Source: Gibbula magus
Lineage: Eukaryota; Mollusca; Gastropoda; Trochida; Trochidae
Assembly: GCA_936450465.1 (NCBI GenBank)
Contig: OW388296.1
Span: forward strand, 39,708,023-39,772,022
Length of the DNA: 64,000 nt
Direction: 5' to 3'
Shown: piece after piece, positions 34,219 to 46,300 of the stretch
Layout of the letters: each line of letters begins with the position of its first letter
How positions within the stretch are numbered: position 1 is the stretch's first letter
The notes under the pieces: generated by a model
The model's input: the letters and a program-made list of their open reading frames with translations, nothing else
Told to the model about the DNA's origin: nothing
The model's database searches: none
Made by a program: the position numbers and the translations under genes

Positions 34219-34306
34219 CTGAAACCACAGCATGATGTTGACGAAGCAGTCGGACTCTGCTGGAACTGTTACGATTGGATGACAGTTGTCTTCATACGCT
34301 ATCAGT
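34192..34306 (-). CDS. APEH: APEH terminal exon, catalytic His
   Basis: 115 bases after acceptor CCCTTTCAG. The first base completes the Arg codon left open by exon 15; then [37 protein letters not shown] and TAG. NCHPI holds the catalytic His. It is separated from exon 15 by 14.3 kb and lies about 150 bases from the retrotransposon array. Confidence 0.93.
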
Positions 34307-37300
34307 CTGAAAGGGAAATGAAAACAGTCAAGTCAAAAAGGATGTACAATGTTTCGAAGGAGAGCACATGCCAAAATCTATGTCCATTTTCTATTTCAGA
34401 TTCCTAGAGAACAAGCGATCATATCTACTGAATGACGATAAATGTCTTTGTGTCTGTTTCGTTACTTTGTATGAGAGTTCAGGGCACTTACACTATGACA
34501 AACAAGTCCGTTAAAGTTGAACGTATGTATTCATGGCGGGCTACATAAACAGGAAGCGACGTCACAATGACGTAATCATAATATGTGTACATACAGGTCA
34601 TGTGATAGATCATGTGATCTAAACTACTATCGTAACATCTTTCCTTTTTTGAGAAATTAAAGAGTTGAAGTATAAACAATAACTGGAATAATCACTCCGA
34701 GAAAACACATGCAATTTAGAGTCCATCAGCTTCTTCAGATATCTGGATCCGGAATGTTATGGATAAACTTACAGTTCATATGAATAATTCCGTTGAATAA
34801 AATTATAAACTTTTCTTCAGACACATCTATTCACTTATGTTGAATTTCAATCATTCTGAAATATAGAATTAGAGTCCTTCCCTCCTCTGGAAGAGTTTCA
34901 CTACACTGGCACTTCACTTGTAGAATAATGCAACTTTAAAATTAACACATTTACAGTCTTTGAATAAAACTCTTGAATTAACATTTTACAAATTACAGTC
35001 ACTTCACATAATCCCTCAGGTAGTTGGGAGGTCTGGATACTCTTCCACTCTTCCTGGTTGTTGGCTGACTCAGAGGATTAGTTCCCCTGGCTGAAACAGA
35101 AGTCGTTAGTGACAGTTCCCTGGAAAGGTCAGGGTGACCTAGGTCGGCATGACCTGGATCACTTCTGGTTGTAGTTGAGGGGACATCTGGAGTGATTCTG
35201 AGATGTCTGCGGTTCCGTCTCAAGACTTTACAATCTTCTGTCTCGACTTCATAAGATCGTATGTTGACCTGGTCTCTCACTACTCCTCTCTTCCATTCTC
35301 TTTCATGTGATCTGAGAGGCTGGATTCGAACCTGATGTCCATCATGTAGGGGTTTAAGACTTCTAGCAGATTTGTTGTAGTTTTCGGCTTGACGCTTCTG
35401 CTTGATATTCTTCTTTTCCATGACCCTGGATGGTATTTGAGATGCGAGTAGAGTTTTAGAAGTTGGTAGGAGAGTTTTAGTTCGTCGGTTGAATAGACGC
35501 TGAGTCGGAGAAGTGTTGGTGGCTTCGGTTGGAGTGTTTCGGTAGTTTAGAAGCGCAAGGTAGGGGTCAGTTTGAGCTTTTTCCGCTTTCTTGATGATAT
35601 TCTTGGCAATCTTTACCGCTGATTCCGCCTTTCCATTTGATTGGGGATAACCTGGTGAACTGGTTATGTGGTCGAATTCGTACTTCGCTGCAAATGCTTC
35701 AAAGTCATTCGAGCTGAATGGAGGGCCATTGTCCGATACAAGTGTGTCCGGAATTCCGTGGCGGGCCATATGACCTTTGAGTCTTCGAATTACTTCATTA
35801 CCAGTCTTGTTCGTGATTTGGTCTATCTCAAAGTAGTCACTGAAGTAGTCAACCATGACTAGGTAATCTTTTCGACCGTGTGTGAAGATGTCTGTTCCAA
35901 TTTTCGACCATGGTCGCTCTGGAATGTCGTGGGAGATGAGAGGTTCCTTTGGTTGTTTCCTCTCAAAAGTGCTGCACACATCGCACTTGGAGATGAAATC
36001 GCTGATTTCAGAGTTCATGTTCGGCCAATAGATGCATTCTCGTGCCCTTCGTCTGCAAGATTCGATACCACTGTGAGAACTGTGGATCCGTTTGAGTATA
36101 TCGGGTCTTAGCTTCTTCGGTACGACACATCGGGAACCATGGAAGATGATCCCATCTTGAACTGTTAGTTCGTCTTTCATGTGATAGTACGGAGATGCTA
36201 GGTTTGGCACTTCATGTTTTCTTTCAGGCCATCCGGACTGTATCAACGATTTGACAGATTGAAGTGTTTCATCCATTTCTGTTTCCACTTGAATGGCTTG
36301 AAGTCTCTCATCAGAGATAGGTAGATATTCCGCCATGTGGATCGACTGGATTTCTGTTTCTGCTGTAGACATGGTTACAGATAGCACTTCATTTCTTCTG
36401 TCATCGGGTTTGTCACACTCTGGTAGGTAGGCGCGTGACAATGTATCGGCAAGATACATTTCGACTCCTTTCTTGTAAACTATTTCATAGTCGTAATTCT
36501 GGAGCGCTAACAGCATTCTCTGCAGCCGCTTGGGTGCTGTTAGTAGAGGTTTCTTCTGGATCGAGACCAGTGGTTTGTGATCATTTTCAACGATCACTTT
36601 TCGTCCATAGAGGTACTGGTGAAACTTGTGAAAACCATACACAATGCTGAGGAGTTCCTTTTCAATCTGTGCATAGTTCTTTTCAGTTGGAGTAAGGGCT
36701 CTGCTTCCATATGCGACGGGCTGGCCTCCTTGTAGTAGAGTTGCACCAAGACCAGTGTCGGACGCATCGCATTGTAGAACTACTTCGTCTTGACTCTTGA
36801 AGTAGCGAAGTACGGGAGCTTCTGTCACAGCTTGCTGGATAGCTCCAAAAGCTCTGTCATGTTCATACGTCCAATTCCACATCACATCTTTCTTTGTGAG
36901 TTGTCGGAGAGGTTCGCAGATGTCGGAAAGATTCTTCAAGAATTTGGAGAGATAGTTGACTAGTCCGATCACCCGTTGGATACCTGGGACGTCAGTAGGT
37001 TTCGGCATCTCACGAATTGCTTTCACCTTGCTTGGGTCTGGTTTCAAACCTTCGTCCGTGAGAATGTGTCCGATGAAAGAGAGTTCTTTCTGTTTCAGTT
37101 CAAGTTTGTCTGGGTTAAGCTTGATTCCAGTCTGTTTACAGCGTTCAAGAAGTTTGATGAATCGCTCGTCGTGATTCTTCACCGCTTCTTCATGAGTAAA
37201 TCCTTCGCCAATGATCAAGATGTCATCTGCAACTCTGAGTGTTCCTTCCAGATCTTGGAGAGCCTGGTCGATTCGGTACTGGAATATCTCGGGAGCGGGA

Positions 37301-40300
37301 GATATACCAAACGGGAGTCTCAGCCATCTGTAGCGGCCAAAAGGTGTACCAAAAGTAGTGAGAAAACTTGATTTCTCATCGAGAGCAACATGCCAGAACC
37401 CATGTCGAAGGTCGCACTTTGAGAATACCTTCGCTTGAGAGATGTCTGGAAGCAAGTCTTCTACGACTGGAAGAGGATAGTGACTTCTCTTGAGAGCCTT
37501 GTTGAGTGGTTTGGGGTCAATACAGATGCGGAGTTTTCCATTTGCTTTCTTCACAATCACCAGACTTGATACCCAATCAGTTGGTTCATTGACTGGAGTG
37601 ATGACACCTGTCTTCTTGAGATGATCAAGTTCAGATTTCAACTGATCCTTCAGAGCATGAGGTATTCTTCTGAGTGGTTGCTTGACCGGCGGAACTGTTT
37701 CATCAATTTCAAGTTTCTGTTCCCCTGAAAGTAGACCATTTTCCTCTCCAAATACATCTGTGAATTTTGACAAAATATCCTTCTTTGTGAGATTAGAGCC
37801 TGTTTCCCTGTGAGAGTGAGATTGAGATGAATCTTCTACTTCAAAGATATTTTCATAGAGTACCTTTAGAAAGTTCATTTGTTGCGCTGAGCGAGATCCT
37901 ATCAGAGGGACTCTTTCCTCTGGAACAACTACAAATTTTCCTTTGTATCGTTTCGAGTTTCTTGGATTCGTTATTCTCAGTGTCGCTTCGCCAAGGTTTG
38001 GCATACTTGAGTTGTTATACATCCTGAGTTTTACACTGGTCGGTGTAATTTTGGCAGATTTAGGTAAATCCGATTTAGAGATGATATTGCAGGTAGCTCC
38101 ACTGTCCACCTGAAATTTGGTAAGTTTCCCTTCTAGATTTAGTGTTGCAAAAATCTTGGATGCATACTTCTCATCTACAGTATTCACACACTCTTCATTT
38201 TCAGTTTCTACAGTCAGTAAATATTCTTCACAACTAGAGTCATCATCACTGGAGTGATCGGAGAGCTTGTTGACTTGTTTAGATTTGTACTTGTGTTTTC
38301 CTTTAGGAACGTGTGAACGACGTTGTCTGCATTGCTGTGCAAAGTGAGAGAGTAAACCACAGTTACTGCATGCTCTACCAAACGCTGGGCAGGACTCACG
38401 GTCAGGTGCATGCTTTCTTCCACAGAACTTGCAATCATATTTGAGAGTGTGATGTTGAGAGTGAGACTTCTGACCTGTACCCTGTTCACGAGACTTTGGT
38501 TTAGAGTAAGATGGCTTTGAGTATTTCTTAGATCCCTTGATGAAATGAATTTCGTCTCTGCCAGACATAGCTTTAAGTTGAGCTGATGTTGTTTCAGATG
38601 CACGACAGATATCAAGACATTTTTTCAAGGAAAGCTTGGATTCTTGTAGTAATTTCATCCTAACAGAATTGTCACGAATACCACACACTATTCTGTCCCT
38701 AATCAGTTCATCTGATAGACCCTGAAAATTGCAGAACTGAGCTAATGTACGCAGCTGAGTAGCGTATGTGTCAATGCTTTCATGTTCGAGTTGACTTCTG
38801 TTATTGAAGATGTATCTTTCATAGATAACGTTAGTTTCACCTAAACAGTGCTTTTCCATGAGAGTAAGAATTCTATCCATGTTCTTACGTTCATCATCAT
38901 TGGTAAATGGTAAGCCATTGTAGATTTCAAGACCTTCATTGCCTACACATGTGACAAATGTAGCAACTCGATAGCTGTGATTTTGAGATTTAGTATTACC
39001 AACTATTTCAAAAGAATCCCAAAGTTGTCTCCATCTTTTCCAATTACTTGAGAGATTTCCTTTTATATCCAGTTTTGGTGGTAGTGGAATGTTGGAATGA
39101 AAGGAAGGGGTAGGTGGATTTTCAGCCATAATGTAGATAAATGCTTGTTCAGATAGTTTTGAGAGAGTTTGTGACAATTATTCACATATAAATTTCACAC
39201 AAAATGTTATTTGGAAGTCTTCTATGCACTGAGTGAGAGAGTTAGAGAGCGTGTGCATTTATTGAGAGTTTTACGGTAATTCTGGGAATTCACCGATGTT
39301 AGAGAGAGAGTGAGAGTCAATTTCCAAAATACATATGTGGAGTGTCAAGCATTCATAGAGAGAAGAAAGTTTCAAACATCTGGTCGATTGAAAGATTATA
39401 GTTATCACACTTAGGCGCGAGAAACGGCCTTATCAGATCACTACCATAAACAAATATGGCTGCAGCAGACGACAGATGTGAGAGCAAGCATCGAGAGAGT
39501 TTCAGAGAAAGTTCCATGATACATTACAGTTTTATCACTTGTGAAAGTTTGTTGACATGTAGAGGCGAGTATCGCCGACTTCTGACACCATGTTTCGTTA
39601 CTTTGTATGAGAGTTCAGGGCACTTACACTATGACAAACAAGTCCGTTAATGTTGAACGTATGTATTCATGGCGGGCTACATAAACAGGAAGCGACGTCA
39701 CAATGACGTAATCATAATATGTGTACATACAGGTCATGTGATAGATCATGTGATCTAAACTACTATCGTAACATCTTTCCTTTTTTGAGAAATTAAAGAG
39801 TTGAAGTATAAACAATAACTGGAATAATCACTCCGAGAAAACACATGCAATTTAGAGTCCATCAGCTTCTTCAGATATCTGGATCCGGAATGTTATGGAT
39901 AAACTTACAGTTCATATGAATAATTCCGTTGAATAAAATTATAAACTTTTCTTCAGACACATCTATTCACTTATGTTGAATTTCAATCATTCTGAAATAT
40001 AGAATTAGAGTCCTTCCCTCCTCTGGAAGAGTTTCACTACACTGGCACTTCACTTGTAGAATAATGCAACTTTAAAATTAACACATTTACAGTCTTTGAA
40101 TAAAACTCTTGAATTAACATTTTACAAATTACAGTCACTTCACATAATCCCTCAGGTAGTTGGGAGGTCTGGATACTCTTCCACTCTTCCTGGTTGTTGG
40201 CTGACTCAGAGGATTAGTTCCCCTGGCTGAAACAGAAGTCGTTAGTGACAGTTCCCTGGAAAGGTCAGGGTGACCTAGGTCGGCATGACCTGGATCACTT

Positions 40301-43300
40301 CTGGTTGTAGTTGAGGGGACATCTGGAGTGATTCTGAGATGTCTGCGGTTCCGTCTCAAGACTTTACAATCTTCTGTCTCGACTTCATAAGATCGTATGT
40401 TGACCTGGTCTCTCACTACTCCTCTCTTCCATTCTCTTTCATGTGATCTGAGAGGCTGGATTCGAACCTGATGTCCATCATGTAGGGGTTTAAGACTTCT
40501 AGCAGATTTGTTGTAGTTTTCGGCTTGACGCTTCTGCTTGATATTCTTCTTTTCCATGACCCTGGATGGTATTTGAGATGCGAGTAGAGTTTTAGAAGTT
40601 GGTAGGAGAGTTTTAGTTCGTCGGTTGAATAGACGCTGAGTCGGAGAAGTGTTGGTGGCTTCGGTTGGAGTGTTTCGGTAGTTTAGAAGCGCAAGGTAGG
40701 GGTCAGTTTGAGCTTTTTCCGCTTTCTTGATGATATTCTTGGCAATCTTTACCGCTGATTCCGCCTTTCCATTTGATTGGGGATAACCTGGTGAACTGGT
40801 TATGTGGTCGAATTCGTACTTCGCTGCAAATGCTTCAAAGTCATTCGAGCTGAATGGAGGGCCATTGTCCGATACAAGTGTGTCCGGAATTCCGTGGCGG
40901 GCCATATGACCTTTGAGTCTTCGAATTACTTCATTACCAGTCTTGTTCGTGATTTGGTCTATCTCAAAGTAGTCACTGAAGTAGTCAACCATGACTAGGT
41001 AATCTTTTCGACCGTGTGTGAAGATGTCTGTTCCAATTTTCGACCATGGTCGCTCTGGAATGTCGTGGGAGATGAGAGGTTCCTTTGGTTGTTTCCTCTC
41101 AAAAGTGCTGCACACATCGCACTTGGAGATGAAATCGCTGATTTCAGAGTTCATGTTCGGCCAATAGATGCATTCTCGTGCCCTTCGTCTGCAAGATTCG
41201 ATACCACTGTGAGAACTGTGGATCCGTTTGAGTATATCGGGTCTTAGCTTCTTCGGTACGACACATCGGGAACCATGGAAGATGATCCCATCTTGAACTG
41301 TTAGTTCGTCTTTCATGTGATAGTACGGAGATGCTAGGTTTGGCACTTCATGTTTTCTTTCAGGCCATCCGGACTGTATCAACGATTTGACAGATTGAAG
41401 TGTTTCATCCATTTCTGTTTCCACTTGAATGGCTTGAAGTCTCTCATCAGAGATAGGTAGATATTCCGCCATGTGGATCGACTGGATTTCTGTTTCTGCT
41501 GTAGACATGGTTACAGATAGCACTTCATTTCTTCTGTCATCGGGTTTGTCACACTCTGGTAGGTAGGCGCGTGACAATGTATCGGCAAGATACATTTCGA
41601 CTCCTTTCTTGTAAACTATTTCATAGTCGTAATTCTGGAGCGCTAACAGCATTCTCTGCAGCCGCTTGGGTGCTGTTAGTAGAGGTTTCTTCTGGATCGA
41701 GACCAGTGGTTTGTGATCATTTTCAACGATCACTTTTCGTCCATAGAGGTACTGGTGAAACTTGTGAAAACCATACACAATGCTGAGGAGTTCCTTTTCA
41801 ATCTGTGCATAGTTCTTTTCAGTTGGAGTAAGGGCTCTGCTTCCATATGCGACGGGCTGGCCTCCTTGTAGTAGAGTTGCACCAAGACCAGTGTCGGACG
41901 CATCGCATTGTAGAACTACTTCGTCTTGACTCTTGAAGTAGCGAAGTACGGGAGCTTCTGTCACAGCTTGCTGGATAGCTCCAAAAGCTCTGTCATGTTC
42001 ATACGTCCAATTCCACATCACATCTTTCTTTGTGAGTTGTCGGAGAGGTTCGCAGATGTCGGAAAGATTCTTCAAGAATTTGGAGAGATAGTTGACTAGT
42101 CCGATCACCCGTTGGATACCTGGGACGTCAGTAGGTTTCGGCATCTCACGAATTGCTTTCACCTTGCTTGGGTCTGGTTTCAAACCTTCGTCCGTGAGAA
42201 TGTGTCCGATGAAAGAGAGTTCTTTCTGTTTCAGTTCAAGTTTGTCTGGGTTAAGCTTGATTCCAGTCTGTTTACAGCGTTCAAGAAGTTTGATGAATCG
42301 CTCGTCGTGATTCTTCACCGCTTCTTCATGAGTAAATCCTTCGCCAATGATCAAGATGTCATCTGCAACTCTGAGTGTTCCTTCCAGATCTTGGAGAGCC
42401 TGGTCGATTCGGTACTGGAATATCTCGGGAGCGGGAGATATACCAAACGGGAGTCTCAGCCATCTGTAGCGGCCAAAAGGTGTACCAAAAGTAGTGAGAA
42501 AACTTGATTTCTCATCGAGAGCAACATGCCAGAACCCATGTCGAAGGTCGCACTTTGAGAATACCTTCGCTTGAGAGATGTCTGGAAGCAAGTCTTCTAC
42601 GACTGGAAGAGGATAGTGACTTCTCTTGAGAGCCTTGTTGAGTGGTTTGGGGTCAATACAGATGCGGAGTTTTCCATTTGCTTTCTTCACAATCACCAGA
42701 CTTGATACCCAATCAGTTGGTTCATTGACTGGAGTGATGACACCTGTCTTCTTGAGATGATCAAGTTCAGATTTCAACTGATCCTTCAGAGCATGAGGTA
42801 TTCTTCTGAGTGGTTGCTTGACCGGCGGAACTGTTTCATCAATTTCAAGTTTCTGTTCCCCTGAAAGTAGACCATTTTCCTCTCCAAATACATCTGTGAA
42901 TTTTGACAAAATATCCTTCTTTGTGAGATTAGAGCCTGTTTCCCTGTGAGAGTGAGATTGAGATGAATCTTCTACTTCAAAGATATTTTCATAGAGTACC
43001 TTTAGAAAGTTCATTTGTTGCGCTGAGCGAGATCCTATCAGAGGGACTCTTTCCTCTGGAACAACTACAAATTTTCCTTTGTATCGTTTCGAGTTTCTTG
43101 GATTCGTTATTCTCAGTGTCGCTTCGCCAAGGTTTGGCATACTTGAGTTGTTATACATCCTGAGTTTTACACTGGTCGGTGTAATTTTGGCAGATTTAGG
43201 TAAATCCGATTTAGAGATGATATTGCAGGTAGCTCCACTGTCCACCTGAAATTTGGTAAGTTTCCCTTCTAGATTTAGTGTTGCAAAAATCTTGGATGCA

Positions 43301-46300
43301 TACTTCTCATCTACAGTATTCACACACTCTTCATTTTCAGTTTCTACAGTCAGTAAATATTCTTCACAACTAGAGTCATCATCACTGGAGTGATCGGAGA
43401 GCTTGTTGACTTGTTTAGATTTGTACTTGTGTTTTCCTTTAGGAACGTGTGAACGACGTTGTCTGCATTGCTGTGCAAAGTGAGAGAGTAAACCACAGTT
43501 ACTGCATGCTCTACCAAACGCTGGGCAGGACTCACGGTCAGGTGCATGCTTTCTTCCACAGAACTTGCAATCATATTTGAGAGTGTGATGTTGAGAGTGA
43601 GACTTCTGACCTGTACCCTGTTCACGAGACTTTGGTTTAGAGTAAGATGGCTTTGAGTATTTCTTAGATCCCTTGATGAAATGAATTTCGTCTCTGCCAG
43701 ACATAGCTTTAAGTTGAGCTGATGTTGTTTCAGATGCACGACAGATATCAAGACATTTTTTCAAGGAAAGCTTGGATTCTTGTAGTAATTTCATCCTAAC
43801 AGAATTGTCACGAATACCACACACTATTCTGTCCCTAATCAGTTCATCTGATAGACCCTGAAAATTGCAGAACTGAGCTAATGTACGCAGCTGAGTAGCG
43901 TATGTGTCAATGCTTTCATGTTCGAGTTGACTTCTGTTATTGAAGATGTATCTTTCATAGATAACGTTAGTTTCACCTAAACAGTGCTTTTCCATGAGAG
44001 TAAGAATTCTATCCATGTTCTTACGTTCATCATCATTGGTAAATGGTAAGCCATTGTAGATTTCAAGACCTTCATTGCCTACACATGTGACAAATGTAGC
44101 AACTCGATAGCTGTGATTTTGAGATTTAGTATTACCAACTATTTCAAAAGAATCCCAAAGTTGTCTCCATCTTTTCCAATTACTTGAGAGATTTCCTTTT
44201 ATATCCAGTTTTGGTGGTAGTGGAATGTTGGAATGAAAGGAAGGGGTAGGTGGATTTTCAGCCATAATGTAGATAAATGCTTGTTCAGATAGTTTTGAGA
44301 GAGTTTGTGACAATTATTCACATATAAATTTCACACAAAATGTTATTTGGAAGTCTTCTATGCACTGAGTGAGAGAGTTAGAGAGCGTGTGCATTTATTG
44401 AGAGTTTTACGGTAATTCTGGGAATTCACCGATGTTAGAGAGAGAGTGAGAGTCAATTTCCAAAATACATATGTGGAGTGTCAAGCATTCATAGAGAGAA
44501 GAAAGTTTCAAACATCTGGTCGATTGAAAGATTATAGTTATCACACTTAGGCGCGAGAAACGGCCTTATCAGATCACTACCATAAACAAATATGGCTGCA
44601 GCAGACGACAGATGTGAGAGCAAGCATCGAGAGAGTTTCAGAGAAAGTTCCATGATACATTACAGTTTTATCACTTGTGAAAGTTTGTTGACATGTAGAG
44701 GCGAGTATCGCCGACTTCTGACACCATGTTTCGTTACTTTGTATGAGAGTTCAGGGCACTTACACTATGACAAACAAGTCCGTTAATGTTGAACGTATGT
44801 ATTCATGGCGGGCTACATAAACAGGAAGCGACGTCACAATGACGTAATCATAATATGTGTACATACAGGTCATGTGATAGATCATGTGATCTAAACTACT
44901 ATCGTAACATCTTTCCTTTTTTGAGAAATTAAAGAGTTGAAGTATAAACAATAACTGGAATAATCACTCCGAGAAAACACATGCAATTTAGAGTCCATCA
45001 GCTTCTTCAGATATCTGGATCCGGAATGTTATGGATAAACTTACAGTTCATATGAATAATTCCGTTGAATAAAATTATAAACTTTTCTTCAGACACATCT
45101 ATTCACTTATGTTGAATTTCAATCATTCTGAAATATAGAATTAGAGTCCTTCCCTCCTCTGGAAGAGTTTCACTACACTGGCACTTCACTTGTAGAATAA
45201 TGCAACTTTAAAATTAACACATTTACAGTCTTTGAATAAAACTCTTGAATTAACATTTTACAAATTACAGTCACTTCACATAATCCCTCAGGTAGTTGGG
45301 AGGTCTGGATACTCTTCCACTCTTCCTGGTTGTTGGCTGACTCAGAGGATTAGTTCCCCTGGCTGAAACAGAAGTCGTTAGTGACAGTTCCCTGGAAAGG
45401 TCAGGGTGACCTAGGTCGGCATGACCTGGATCACTTCTGGTTGTAGTTGAGGGGACATCTGGAGTGATTCTGAGATGTCTGCGGTTCCGTCTCAAGACTT
45501 TACAATCTTCTGTCTCGACTTCATAAGATCGTATGTTGACCTGGTCTCTCACTACTCCTCTCTTCCATTCTCTTTCATGTGATCTGAGAGGCTGGATTCG
45601 AACCTGATGTCCATCATGTAGGGGTTTAAGACTTCTAGCAGATTTGTTGTAGTTTTCGGCTTGACGCTTCTGCTTGATATTCTTCTTTTCCATGACCCTG
45701 GATGGTATTTGAGATGCGAGTAGAGTTTTAGAAGTTGGTAGGAGAGTTTTAGTTCGTCGGTTGAATAGACGCTGAGTCGGAGAAGTGTTGGTGGCTTCGG
45801 TTGGAGTGTTTCGGTAGTTTAGAAGCGCAAGGTAGGGGTCAGTTTGAGCTTTTTCCGCTTTCTTGATGATATTCTTGGCAATCTTTACCGCTGATTCCGC
45901 CTTTCCATTTGATTGGGGATAACCTGGTGAATACTTGATCATGTGGATGGTTCTGTCGCCATATTCGATTTTTTGCATTGCGTGAAATGAAAACACGCTA
46001 TATTGTAGCTAATTTTACAACTTTTAATCACTAAAGGCATACAATAATGGAGTATTCAAACAATTTGCTGTTTTGCTGTAGCGAAGTTTTCCCCACTCGC
46101 AGCGCCAATGAATGGCTTTCAGTTCTCATATTTTTCAACAAATGTGCGTTTTTGTTTATCAAGTAATGAAATACAAGTGAATTAGTGAGCACAGCTCATT
46201 CATATACCCCCGCTTTTAACAAAGAAGAAAAGTTTCAAAATAGCATACAGACATCAATGTTTAGTCTTCTGTATGAACAAACCACAGCAGTACTATGAAA

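Larger units (their letters stand above)
34455..45931 (-). mobile_element. Tandem Ty3/gypsy retrotransposon array with shared LTRs
   Basis: Order along the window: LTR, full internal region, LTR, full internal region, LTR, 3' part of a third internal region. The period is 5136 bp everywhere checked. The left LTR starts TGTTTCG at 34455, right after GTGTC. Similarity of the third copy to the others stops after 45931. The array is in an APEH intron and in the same orientation as the gene. Confidence 0.93.

Noticed and set aside
35668..43163. Plus-strand frames across the gypsy copies
   Set aside because: Antisense shadows of the Gag-Pol frame, identical in both copies because the DNA is.
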